Shown: piece by piece, positions 26,701 to 36,045 of the stretch | Numbering within the stretch: position 1 is the stretch's first letter | Layout: each line of letters starts with the position of its first letter | Assembly: GCF_030272615.1 (NCBI RefSeq) | Contig: NC_081409.1 | Location: forward strand, 203,857,949-203,921,948 | DNA from: Cryptomeria japonica | Taxonomy: Eukaryota > Streptophyta > Pinopsida > Cupressales > Cupressaceae | Reading direction: 5' to 3' | DNA length: 64,000 nucleotides | The notes under the pieces: generated by a model | The model's input: only the letters and a program-made list of their open reading frames with translations | Told to the model about the DNA's origin: nothing | The model's database searches: none | Translations under genes and position numbers: made by a program

Positions 26701-29700
26701 GAGAAGAATGCTTTTCCATTCCTTTTCATGTCTTTTGTGCAATTCCCCATCTTGCACAAAGTTTTATAGCTATTTTTCAATTCTAGGCTGAACATTTTCA
26801 ACCACTTATGACCACGACTTCACAACCTGACCTCTTCATTAAAAATAACACTTTATGATCGACGTTTATATGGCTTCTATTCATGGTTAACAGGTTTAAA
26901 AAGTTCAATTCATTCAGGAGGCTTTCACCCGTGTTATAAAAGGGACTTTCACCTTGTAACAACGTGTTATAAAAGGGACTTTCCCCTTGTAACATTGGAC
27001 ATTAAAAATATTCTCATAGCATAAACATGCGTAAAATCCACATTTGGTAAGCATTAATTCACAAATGAATTAAATGCAAATTGCAAAGTACAAATGTTAC
27101 AATTTTGACATAATTTGGGATCACTAAGCCTTATCCATTGGGCAATAGAATCTCCTACAAACATTGTGACCTGGCATCAGAACTACTATCCAGCTCATAA
27201 CAAAGAAAAAGCAAGGAAAATTGATTCCAGCACAAAAATTTGACATGGAATAATCGCTGATTATTATCTCAATCACATTTATTATATATTTGTGTCCAAT
27301 TCTGTAACCTTGATCCATATGATGAATGAATCACTCTTTGCTCATGGAGGGTCTTAGAAACCATGCATACTTGTGCAATTCATGAAAATGTGACAGTATT
27401 AATGATGTGATGAGAAACCTTTGTGCCTTAAAACATCCTTGGTGAGGCAGCCGAGCTTGAAAAATGATGACCAAGGAAAGAGGGATCCATGATTGTTTTG
27501 AAAGGGTACAGTCAGCCATATTAATTACATAGACAAATATAAGGGCTAATACAAATAACCGTCCCACTCCTCCTAGTAGACTGCTTTCTAACCTGGACAA
27601 ACCTATCAGCAACCTCATAAAGGGTCCATTAACGATGGCAAGCACATTCCTACCTTATTAACATGAGGTTTTCATGGTTCACCTTTCATGAGAATGAGTG
27701 AAAAAAGTTTCTGAAAAAAATTGTATCCTATATGCATGAATGTTTTGGACTACACTCCATGATCCACCATCAAGGTGAGGAAATAAAGCTGGATCATAGA
27801 GTGTGATCCAAAACATTGATGCAAATAAATTGCAAACCCTTTTTTGGCTAATCCTACCTTATTCAAAATTCTTGATAACATAATTGGCTTCTGCTAAGTG
27901 TGATCCGTGTGTTGGATGAAAAAATCATGATATCCTATTCATGGAAAATACCTGTGTTATAATGGTCAAATGCATTCAGCAGCAGCAAGAATACATTGAA
28001 GCCCTTCAGGTATAAATGCTGAATCAAGAAAAGTGTTTTTCTGTATTTGAACCATAGTTTCAAATTTCTCTAAGCACTACTGAGGCCATTGAGAAAATAC
28101 TCATTGTGGAGAAAAAAAGGAAATGGCTCACTAAAGTAATCCAATAAAATATCAAGGCCAATAGAAGGCATGCTGTCCAACCTAAAATTTTGTGGATGCC
28201 GCTATTACAGGTGGCTCTGTGGAGACCTATATAGCCCTGCTACTGCTATTTCAAAAACAGCAACTTCAATGGAGCTGGTTGTTATCATGGAAGAAAAAAA
28301 TCTGAAAACACTGTTACTCTTTTTCAGAGCTCCACTGGAAGGACGGGTGATCGAATCTCTGCAGTGTTTTCTGCTGCTTTCCTTCCCTGTTCCGAAAAGT
28401 TATTTACTAATGAAGGGCATTTTTGCTTCTAGTAGATAATTCCCTATTGTAACTCTTTTGGTGCTTCCACTGTTTTAATGTCCCAATGATGTATATTCTA
28501 CACTACCATCCCTTGCCTCCTTAGTTTTTTCTACATAGAGCTTTCGCCACTGTTAAAAAGTTCTTTTGTAAAAATAGCTTTCTCTTTTTTCCCAAAAAAA
28601 TAGTTGTCACCCATCCTACATTATGCTGCCTTACTTAACGTTTCAATTCATTCTAAAATAATAATTCTCGCTTACCCCTCTCGAATACCATTTAATACTT
28701 TCAGCCCTTAAGTAGAGGGAAAGGAGAAGGGCATAAACAGTGTTGTAAGCATAGATTTTCTGAAAAAATATTACTCTATTACTTGCCAATTAATCATCGA
28801 ATTGAGGAGACCGCGTGCATATGCATATATGTAAACAATTCTGAACGAAATTCCATCTTCCTGGTAAATCCCGTGTATCTTTAATTTAAATTACATAAAT
28901 GAGTTGTAGGAACACTTGGCCTTAAGTCGGCCTCGCTATATCTGCGATTTAAGTCAGCCTCGCTATATCTGCGATGCAGATCGGAATGGCAAGATTTTTC
29001 AAAAGCAAGGGTACCATACAAGCTAATTACTAGAAGAACACATAAACACAAATTTCAATTAAACATGGGAAGCTTCTAATCTTACTAGACATTATTTATG
29101 GTTTATTATTTTATATATTTTCTCAAGAAGCACAAGGACAGATTTTGTGCAAAAACACTCTTAAATTCTATAAGTAACACCTTGTGAGCAAAGTCCGGTA
29201 GTCCATTCGATGGGACTCTGTAGCCCAAACTTATAAGGTCATTTGAAGTAGGGAGCTATTAATGGATCCAACTGCCATCTTAAAGAATCTTAGAGATACG
29301 CTTGATGGCTCAAATATCGGTCAACTGCCAGCATGCTAGTAAAGGCAAGATTGATTAGCACTCTAAAGGCAAGGGGAGAAAGAGCCCAGGTCCTCCAACC
29401 GATAAAAAAATTCCAGTAGTCTCACCTCTGCATCGATCAGTTGACATCACATCGATATTTGATACAACATTTAGTTGAATGCATTTACCCAAGTTTCACT
29501 GACAATAATATGATCTTGTCCTACAAAAACAAAAAAGTTTAACCCGCTTCTACTTTCCCGGTACACTTATTCTCTAAAACTATGTTAGAACCCTTATATA
29601 GAATATAACTGAACGATAACCTGGGACCTCCAACTAGCATGCGGAGGTGCTCTATCACTAAACTTTAGGTCTATTTGCAATCAAACGTGTGATTCTCTTC

Positions 29701-30569
29701 CCCCCCTCCAAAAAAAAAAAAATCAGGTGTAATGGTAAGCAGGTATTTTGTTGACAAAGGCCTCATGAACAAAAAGCCCACAACAAGAAAAATAAAGTAT
29801 TTAAACAATGCATGTAGTTAGTTATAAACAAAAGAGTAAGGAGTTTCCTCACCTGAGCCACATCTTGTTGAGCAATAGCATCATGGGCATCCACCAGAGC
29901 CTTCAATCCTATGCCTGCCTTGGCCTCAATATCAACATGAACAAGACGAAACCATTCTTCGTCCAAACCACCATAGAAATTATGAAGACAAACTATGTTT
30001 CCCAGTTCGATTGCAGAATTTTCGTCCAAAACCCGCCAGTTCAAGAGATTATAAGTGGCATATGTGAGAACAGGAGGCATGTCCAGGCATGAAGAAACTT
30101 TGCAGAATGGAACTGCCAACTTACTGGGAAGCACACTTACTGGAGACGGAGCGCCCCATACATAAGCGTGTGCGATGAACGACAAAACCAACATTCCTCT
30201 CCAAATCTCTGAATCACCTCCTTCTAACAATTGTTGGTAAGAAAATGGTGGTAATTTCTCTATGGTTTGGCGGAGCTTTTGGCCATGGTCGAAGGCAACA
30301 AGCAACTTGGGGAGGTCGTGCAGAGTTTCTTCCCATGGACTGAATTGTGGGTGCGAGAGATGAAGCGGAGGATTCACGGCTGGCAGAAAACCTCTATGGC
30401 CAGAGACCTCAAATAACTGAGTACCAGAAGAAGATGAGTTATTCACAATGCCTTTTGAATATGCACAGGCACTAATCCTCTTCAGAATTTGAATGCCTTT
30501 CTTATTGATGATCGCTGCAAATTGTCTTGAGGTGCTTGTTGCCCGGTATGCTGCCACGGCCATAGCCAT
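8454..30569 (-). CDS. IDO: Indoleamine 2,3-dioxygenase-like protein (three exons)
   Basis: Exons on the minus strand: 30569-29853, 9239-8952 and 8756-8454, giving 435 codons plus stop. IDO family heme enzymes open the indole ring of tryptophan to N-formylkynurenine. Core motifs in order: RGFLP near residue 58, LSFIAHAYVWG, PPVLTYATYNLLNWR, DEEWFRLVH, RIRKFMSGWRGNP, MFYEGVW, GAQSS, HMPLSHR, RALHMKYASAYI and KGTGGTDF. His387 aligns with the human IDO1 proximal heme ligand and Arg275 with its substrate-binding Arg231. Across the exon 1/2 join the spacing from WF to SGW matches human IDO1 without a gap. The first acidic residue is Glu54, so the Ala/Ser/Arg-rich N-terminus looks like a plastid or mitochondrial transit peptide (inference). 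I see no lesion. The family is about 400 residues long, and the excess fits a leader. Confidence 0.88.
8952..9239 (-). CDS. IDO: IDO-like gene, exon 2 (96 codons)
   Basis: The acceptor reads CACCACAG before 9239 and the donor is GTATCT from 8951. Both junctions are phase 0. It codes VHSSLTKMAHTLK... through YYHRIRKFMSGWRGNP and GAQSS to DYLQ. It holds the pocket residues aligned with human Phe226/Phe227 (here Tyr270/Tyr271), Arg231 (Arg275) and Ser263 (Thr307). Confidence 0.88.
10144..10411. repeat. Tandem duplication, about 132 bp x 2
   Basis: Copies at about 10144-10274 and 10275-10411 share TCTCCTGAGG, a GCCTGGGCAT core, TTGCCCTTGAAATTATGAC-like sequence and CATTCAACAAAACC ends, with scattered substitutions. 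It lies in the IDO intron. Confidence 0.65.
12129..12260. repeat. Tandem duplication, 66 bp x 2
   Basis: Copies at 12129-12194 and 12195-12260 begin AGTTCAGCTG and end GTGGCTTG, and differ at only about two positions. The near identity implies a recent local duplication in the intron. Confidence 0.9.
15140..16700 (+). pseudogene. Non-LTR (LINE) reverse transcriptase remnant
   Basis: Across changing plus-strand frames the order of a LINE RT can be followed: EGLHAEFIKF, FPQSWS..IHTIHRSRDLSNLNNYRVI, an FKKAFD-like block near 15600, GVKQGFPLS near 15720, LLFANDVVLSH near 15840 (the catalytic YADD box altered to FAND), LDALAHFCEFRQLVVNLSKNKVIVF, then a YLGVEF-like thumb and a connection-like region to about 16690. 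It is broken by many stops and frameshifts and lies antisense to the IDO gene. I see no clear endonuclease, poly(A) tail or target-site duplication. Confidence 0.7.
18063..18104. repeat. Poly-C / (CA)n microsatellite
   Basis: A run of C residues interrupted by a T passes directly into about nine CA units and a short TA tail. Confidence 0.85.
18311..18357 (+). repeat. 47-bp LTR-end-like repeat, partner of 22555
   Basis: Starts TGTTGGAGTAAATAGG and matches the first ~47 bp at 22555 with a few differences, then diverges abruptly after ATCATCAA. Probably the truncated start of the same LTR type. Confidence 0.55.
18383..18590 (+). repeat. tRNA-derived SINE-like sequence
   Basis: A box A-like TATTGGTTAAAGC (about 18399-18411) and a box B-like AGTTCAAATCCC (about 18437-18448) sit about 38 bp apart, as in tRNA promoters. 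The tail part (TCTTCCA...TGGTTTCTAATAAGTGGATT) recurs near 20130-20205, suggesting a dispersed family. No flanking duplication was identified and it does not fold into a complete tRNA. Confidence 0.45.
19526..19575. repeat. Perfect tandem duplication, 25 bp x 2
   Basis: Two adjacent identical 25-bp units beginning CCGGCTAGAAGAGG, in the IDO intron. Confidence 0.95.
20104..20275. repeat. Direct duplication, about 75 bp x 2
   Basis: GATTCTAATTTGTGACTC and the following TTGATTCTAGTGTGGTTGCT occur at about 20113-20180 and again at about 20204-20262, separated by TGGTTTCTAATAAGTG. Part of it is shared with 18480-18530. Confidence 0.75.
21305..22091 (+). pseudogene. Copia-gag-like reading frame (tentative)
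   Basis: A reading frame of about 260 codons can be followed with a frameshift near 21535 and stops near 21836. The first part (FVVILGKDNF, then TWGIISDHIVRVIHSSVDPDIVYCIG, then CPHTLWTRVWETHGD) resembles the N-terminal Copia gag pattern: a W-x-D/SD helix, an IxxSVxPxI turn and an LWxxLxxxxG helix. The remainder (GANCTPFKDDTLEELEYIIGL, WDSYLSSLFVESQIANLEIY) I do not recognise. An LTR-type repeat starts 460 bp downstream at 22555 and no pol lies between, so if it is an element it is non-autonomous. It could also be an unrelated decayed gene. Confidence 0.4.
22555..22915 (+). mobile_element. Putative LTR (TGTTGGAGTAAATAGG type)
   Basis: Begins TGTTGGAG, carries a TATA box CTATATATAGG at about 22678-22688, and then a leader-like stretch. 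Its first 47 bp recur at 18311. No PBS follows and no clear polypurine tract precedes, so it would be a decayed 3' or solo LTR. The right end is uncertain. Confidence 0.45.
24024..24270 (+). mobile_element. Polypurine tract plus 3' LTR fragment
   Basis: AGTAGGGGGGGA (24024-24035) is a good polypurine tract and is followed immediately by TGTTAGAGAAATTAATTAC, a typical LTR start. TATA-like ATATATT and TATATAG motifs lie inside. No matching 5' LTR or coding region was found; the right border is a guess. Confidence 0.45.
25219..25985. repeat. Tandem duplication, about 340 bp and 425 bp
   Basis: Unit 1 (about 25219-25559) and unit 2 (about 25560-25985) share ACAAAAGGCTATGA, GTTGGTCAGAAGAGATGG, GCTGCCCCTCTTG, TGGTGCTGCTCAAC and GAGAGGCAGCTGAAATAC in order. 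Unit 2 has about 100 bp extra in the middle (25715-25845). The minus-strand open frame over unit 2 has no family motifs. Confidence 0.8.
26931..26996. repeat. Tandem duplication, 33 bp x 2
   Basis: Units at 26931-26963 and 26964-26996 start GTGTTATAAAAGGGAC and differ at three positions. Each contains a TATAAAAG, but no transcript structure supports a promoter. Confidence 0.9.
27734..27822. ncRNA. Imperfect hairpin, 32-bp stem, 25-nt loop
   Basis: Arms 27734-27765 and 27791-27822 are reverse complements at 28 of 32 positions, with the mismatches spread along the stem (one is a G-U pair in RNA). Stem length and loop size fit a plant miRNA precursor or a very short MITE remnant. It lies in IDO intron 1. 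No target duplication or expression evidence is available. Confidence 0.35.
28922..28975. repeat. Tandem duplication, 27 bp x 2
   Basis: Units start TTAAGTC and contain GCCTCGCTATATCTGCGAT; they differ at one base. Confidence 0.95.
29610..29672 (-). repeat. tRNA-like SINE head (minus strand)
   Basis: On the minus strand TTTAGTGATAGAGCACC (box A-like, about 29662-29646) is followed by GGAGGTCCCAGGTT (about 29631-29618), the usual layout of tRNA-derived SINE heads, although the box B core is degraded. It is too divergent to be a functional tRNA gene. Confidence 0.4.
29853..30569 (-). CDS. IDO: IDO-like gene, exon 1 (N-terminal 239 codons)
   Basis: Starts at the ATG at 30569-30567 (MAMAVAAYR) and ends DVAQ, followed by the donor GTGAGG from 29852. 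The length of 717 nt is exactly 239 codons. It encodes the putative transit peptide (about 1-50) and the small and early large domain of the heme enzyme. The open frame runs 29 codons past the donor to 29763, but that tail has no IDO similarity. A TATAAAAA on the minus strand at about 30803-30796, some 230 bp upstream, is a possible core promoter. Confidence 0.88.
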
Positions 30570-33500
30570 TGTTTAGTAACTATTTACTCCTCATGCTTGT
30601 CTGCCAGGAATATTTGAAAATATCATCTGGTGTCCAAAATATCAAACATGTGTTAACGAAAAAATAACATCAATAAATAGGTAATGACAAATTATGCGAC
30701 AACAAATAGGCCTTTTGAAGCCAAAGTGGGAGAGTTTTATTAGCCACTTAAAATAGGAGCCAAAAAAATTAATTTATTTTTCAATGAATAAGTGATTTTT
30801 ATAATATTTATTACTAAAAAAAAAGGAAAGTGATTACACTTCAAAATGTTTAGGTACGGTGAAGCTTAAAACAAAATAAAAAGAGTACTAACGGTCAATA
30901 GAAATAGTAAGAGGAAGAGACAAGCTATAATTAAAGAGTTGTCTTTAGTCATTTAGGGATTTATGGTAGTTAAGAACTGTCTCTCATTTCATAATGGAGT
31001 CTTTTTATTTAATCTCATTAAATTATGGTGCATTTCTTACAGAGAGATAGTTAAATTCAATTAAGAGACCTTGTTATTAGTTGAGATTGTCATGTTGTTA
31101 AAAAATAACATAAAACACAAATGTTTGCTATGACCACCTGTCTCCTCAATGTTGAGGAGAATTGTGTAAATCATGATAATTATTTTTGATACAATTAGTA
31201 TGATTATGGTCATGCATATGCCCTCGAGGAGAAGATGTGCCTTTGTTGGAAGGGGAAGTTAGCACACATGCAATACTATAATGTGCATGAGATCAATGCT
31301 CAATAAGAATTTATAAATAGATAACTTTAAGAGCAACCTTGTCAAATTGCACTTCAACCTATATTCAAGAACATTGGGACAAATCATTGGTAAAGTATAC
31401 AAGGGAATATATGAGTCAATAAAAGCTTATGAAAACAGACTTGATCTTCTATCTTTCCAAATATTGAACAAAAATTGCATTCTAAAAGCATGTCAAGTTT
31501 GGGTGAACTTAGCCAACACTTGCAACCACACTTGAAGAATCATGTGCCAAGAAAGGAGCTTATCTCTAAAATGCCTAAAGAAATCACTTGTCTAAGTCCA
31601 AGAATCTTGAGCCCATAAGCAAAATCATAAGAGGTGCTTAAATGCTTCTAGATGAACACATAAGGACAACGAGATTAAAACACTTAGATGGATTGATCAA
31701 GATCCAATAGGTAGAGCCTATTAAAGAATATATGAAGCAAGATAAACAATTCTTGCATGAAGCCTTTATTGTCATATAGTGGTTGTGGATTGAAGACATG
31801 GTCTATTATTGAGATTTTGAACCATAGGTAGACGTGGAGATAAGTTGTGAATAGCATTTACAAGGCTTGTATTTGTAAAAATGAGTATCTAGATACCATT
31901 TACAATCTTTCCTCTAGGACCTAGTGCATCTAACCCCAATCTTGTGGAGCATTTATAAAGGAACCGACTCAATAATGGTCTAACTCAAAATCTTAGTTGG
32001 AAAGCTAATAATTGACCTTGGCTTCAAGCCAAGCTAGCTTAATTTTTGGTGGATTTGGAAAATATATTTGAAGTGAATCAAATCCCTTTATGAACCCATA
32101 TTTCTTTGACTAAAGGTCAATCATAGCAAGTGATCACAAGATGCCATCAAAGAGAATGTTGGTTCATAGAAATAGATAAACTTTAAAAGCATTCTCATCT
32201 AAATTAACCGAGGTTTGAAATCTTGCCAAGTTGGCAACAAAAGTACCTAAATTCAATTATGAAATAAAAAATTAAGAAAAGATATTTAAATTTAAAATAA
32301 AAATTAACTAAATATTATATATTAAATACTAAGTCAAAATGCTGACAAAAAAAGAAAATATATTTTACATCATAAAATTTCAAGGAAACAAAAAGGATAG
32401 ATACAAATGGTTACATAATTGTATGCGTTCACTTAAAACTCTTTTTTTGAGTCACTTTGATTTGTTCCCTAATATAACGGCTAGCATAGAAAACGCCATA
32501 TTCTTGTGTGAAAGTAATGACTTGATCCTAATTTGTTTCCATCATTACACATCCCCCAAGGAATGGTCTTGATAGTTATTTTACCCATTCATCTTGGGTC
32601 ATTTTTGCACTCAAGGAACTAACCCCGGTCATATTTGTGTACATCAAAGACCCTACACTTCCAAAGTCAAAATTTAAAAATGGGCTTGTGTTTTCCCTTT
32701 TAGTCTAGTTGTTAGAGTTAACTATATTTCAAATTACACATTAGGATGTTATATAAAATGATCATTCCTAAGTCATTATGAATGTTTATAATTAAGAAAG
32801 CATCTAAGCAAGAATATGGTATGCATTTATGGATAGAAAAGATATTTGAATGCAACATCAACATTGCATCAACACTATAAGCATATTGTATGGTTGTCTA
32901 TTGTCTTTAATATTTATGTTGTATTAGTGACTTGGTAATAATTGTTTGACTTGGAAGAATAACTTCTAAATGATGTTTGTTAGTGTCTCTTTTCAAACAT
33001 AGCTTGTAAGCATTAAGGTGAATAGCTTTTGAGAGTTTTATTCCTCTTACTATTAACATTTTTTAAATTAATTATAATATAATAAGTGTATATATATATG
33101 TATATTTGAATAAATCAAGTGATGGGTAGGATCATTTTTTTCTATTAAAAACTATAAATTTTTTTATAAAACAATAAAGCTAGTCAAGCTCAAATATATG
33201 CATAAGGTTTGGATCCATAGTTATAGTTCAAATTTACATGTAGAGTTTAGATCTACAATTGCAAAGGTCAGTTTCACATTTATGAAAGTGGATTAAAATG
33301 ATAGATAAAAAAATATCAATCCTAAGGCATAAGTCCTAATTTCTAACATATTGATGAATAAATTGACAACATTTAGCTTAACGAGATCTTTGTTGAATTC
33401 AAATTTAAGTATTTTATTTATTTGAAGTCCAGGTTTTTATTCATGGTAGATTAATTAATCTACCCATGCATATTTATCTAACGTGGTTAGCTTCTCTTAC

Positions 33501-34040
33501 ATAAATTAGTGAACTGATCATTCATACACCCTTTGGGACTTTCCTTAAGTTTATTTTTCCCATTAGGTTTTAAGTTATGATTATTTTTTTAGTTTGGGGT
33601 AAAGATAAAATTTTATTCAAAGAGATCAAAATATATATACACCAAATAGATTTATAAATGATAATAGTCATCAAGTGAACCCAATGTAGGAATACCCACA
33701 AAGAATTTGCGCAGTACTAGTCAAATGCACACCCACCAAAACTGCTAGTCATACTAATCTTTCTTTTAACCAACTCACAACAATCAATCCACCTAGTCAT
33801 TTTGTATGAGTTGATGAAATTGGATAGTTTTGTCTTATGATTGAACTTCCCATCTAAAAACATTACAACTCTTCATTTCCTCTAAAGCCCATTTGGATAG
33901 ATAATCAACCACCTTGCTTCACTTCCTTAGGGTATGAACAAATAAAATAGAATCAAATTTTGTTGCAACAATAAGAATTTTCTTAAAAATTTGAGTCAAT
34001 CTCCATGAGGAAACTTGCAATTCTATTTTGTTCAATAACG
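30570..34040. other. IDO upstream region and gene-free stretch
   Basis: The first few hundred bases should contain the IDO promoter (minus strand). The rest is AT-rich with no recognisable gene. A short frame at 31347-31535 and surrounding sequence looks faintly protein-like but matches nothing I know. A 17-bp palindrome (8+1+8) lies near 32010-32030. Confidence 0.4.
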
Positions 34041-34323
34041 AACCAAAATCATACTAGCCCGCACGAGTAGGTGAGTTGGCTTGGGCCGTGGGTTTGATCT
34101 CCATTGGTCCTGAGTTCGACTCCCTCCTGGGTTTTAGAGGGGGGACTACTTGCGGGTTGTGGATCCTCCCTACAAGGGACTAGCCTCACCTCAACTCACC
34201 CCCTTCCTCGACCCCAACTTGGCAATAAAATAAGTCCAAGGTAAGGCAGGTTGGGCATTGGGCTGGGTCACGGGGATACCCCTGTCATAACGAAAAAGAA
34301 AAAGAAAACAAACCAAAATCATA
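34041..34323 (+). mobile_element. SINE with 13-bp target-site duplication
   Basis: The body at 34054-34310 is flanked by the direct repeat AACCAAAATCATA at 34041-34053 and 34311-34323. A box A-like GAGTTGGCTTGGGC and a box B GAGTTCGACTCCC (about 34112-34124) mark a tRNA-derived Pol III head. The 3' end is GAAAAAGAAAAAGAAAAC, an A-rich tail. These are the classic parts of a SINE mobilised by LINE machinery. It lies upstream of the IDO promoter, outside the gene. The intact TSD suggests a relatively young insertion. Confidence 0.85.
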
Positions 34324-35574
34324 GATTTTGATTCGCTCTAACCTTTTTCAACCCTAGTTCATTAGTCATCTCTAAATCCTGAAGAATTGCCTAGAATTCC
34401 ATTAAAGTATTGTATGCAAACCAACATAAGTAGAAAAGAATAAGTTGGAGAAACCTTCAATGTTAAGATGAATCTCATCAACCCCTATTGCACTTGGATT
34501 GCCATGAGTAGGGCCATCTATGGCAATATTAAAAAACCCACTAGGTGAGGGTACCACTTTGTTGATTTGTCCACCTTTTTGGAGGAGTGTTGTCTAAGAT
34601 TCATCTTAGTCTCGAAATAACTAGATAGATCCAATTCTAAGAGCTTAGCAATATGATCATATGAAGAAGTCAAGGTCTCATACATACTAAACTCAACCTC
34701 AATCATTTCTTTGAGCACACCCTTAATCCTAATCAAAACTTGCATGGCTATACTCTAAAAACCTGTTAAAAAATGTGTCTATTTCATTCAAGCTAGATTT
34801 GCTAGAGGATAAACGAGGGGCCAACTCGGCAAGCTACCATAGGAAAGGGGCGTAAACTAGGGCTTGGCCCAAATAATTAGCCAATAGGCTATATTATGTG
34901 AGAAACTTTGACCGAAAAGATGTCTCACGCCTGAAAACTATTTTTTACTACCCAGTAAACCATTTTCAATTCGTTAGAAGTTTTCATTTTGTCTGCAGGC
35001 TCACTTTCTTGAAAAAAAAGTTGAGCTAGCTGAACTGGCAATCAACTTTCCAAGTATTCGATATTGTTGTGGAGTGCACACTATAGCAGTCATTTTCCAA
35101 TCACTGATAAACCCAGTTGACCAATAAATTATAGCATTGAATTACAACATGTACAGGAAAAAAACAAAAATATTGTGCACCATCTCCAAAGTAAGTAAAT
35201 GTCAATCCTAGTTGGAAAAATTGGCATACATGCTCATAAATTTTCTTATCACCGCCCTCCAATGCACCACCTCCATTTCTTTAAATGGACAAAGCCAAGC
35301 ATATGGACTCATCATAGATAGAAATCGCAGAGAAGGGGTTAGATCCTCTTGACATATTGTCTGCAGCTTCTAAAGCAGCTTGTTCCTGCTATTCTCACAA
35401 TCTCCAGGAATCTTCTCTTTTGCAAAGAAGAGTAGATATAACCTGTGTAGCTTCATTATATTATGAAGAAATAAGGAAAATCTCTACAAAATCTGCTAGT
35501 TAGAAGGACTTGGAACTGCGGTTAGCATTGTTTGGTGAATAATCATAAGGATGGGTATGTCTGTTGATAATGGT
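34324..35574. other. Gene-free stretch
   Basis: Sequence between the SINE and the Copia 5' LTR. The minus-strand frame at 34518-34745 (MQVLIRIKGVLKEMIEVEF) has no recognisable domain. Nothing else is supported. Confidence 0.4.
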
Positions 35575-35952
35575 TGTTGAAACCCAGCTATCTATTTGGT
35601 AGATAGACAGTAGATTTTCACTGTTAGAATGTTCTAGATGTACTGGTAATTTTTACCAAATTAGAAAATTTATATTTCTATTGGATTAGGAAATTTCTAT
35701 AATGTTTAGGAAATTTCTACCACAGTCTATAGTTAGTTAAATTTTTAGTTATTTCGTTCTTTCAATCATGTAAATCTATTTGTCATATAGTATTTTCTGT
35801 AATTTTTGTAAGTAGGTTCATTCTGGGATTTTCTGTACTGACTCTATAAAAGAGGCAGATGTAAAACAATTTTGTACAAGCAATAGAATTAGAAATTTTG
35901 TGCAGAAATTTGTAATTATTTTTGTGTTTTGTTTTGCCTCTGCCCACTAACA
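35575..35952 (+). mobile_element. Ty1/Copia 5' LTR
   Basis: Starts TGTTGAAACCC and ends CTAACA, directly before a primer-binding site. It contains a TATA box CTATAAAAG at about 35844-35852, which would drive the element's transcript. Length about 378 bp. The matching 3' LTR is absent because the element is cut off after gag. Confidence 0.75.
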
Positions 35953-35954
35953 AT

Positions 35955-35966
35955 TGGTATCAAAGC
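35955..35966 (+). promoter_or_regulatory. Copia primer-binding site
   Basis: TGGTATCAAAGC, one mismatch from the plant initiator tRNA-Met complement TGGTATCAGAGC, two bases after the LTR. Confidence 0.8.
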
Positions 35967-36045
35967 AAGTGGATCGTGGGAGAAAGGAAGGTTGTTGGTT
36001 GTGTTTATAACGTGCAAGATAGAGAAGATCAAAGAGATTAAAAGT

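Larger units (their letters stand above)
9240..29852 (-). other. IDO-like intron 1, about 20.6 kb
   Basis: GT-AG intron (GTGAGG ... CACCACAG on the minus strand) between two phase-0 exons. It contains a LINE remnant, LTR and gag-like fragments, tRNA-like heads, several two-copy tandem duplications and a hairpin, each listed separately. The remaining stretches (about 9300-10140, 10415-12125, 12265-15135, 16700-18060, 18600-19500, 20300-21290, 22930-24020, 24275-25215, 26000-26925, 27000-27730 and 27825-28920) show no recognisable gene. Confidence 0.85.

Noticed and set aside
29763-29852. 29-codon extension of IDO exon 1
   Set aside because: It follows a good GTGAGG donor and has no IDO similarity, whereas joining to 9239 restores the family spacing exactly.
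32010-32030. 8+1+8 palindrome CTTGGCTTCAAGCCAAG
   Set aside because: Isolated; no gene, terminator context or partner copy to support a function.
34054-34130. Possible tRNA gene
   Set aside because: Box A and box B are present, but no cloverleaf forms; the flanking duplication and A-rich tail show a SINE.
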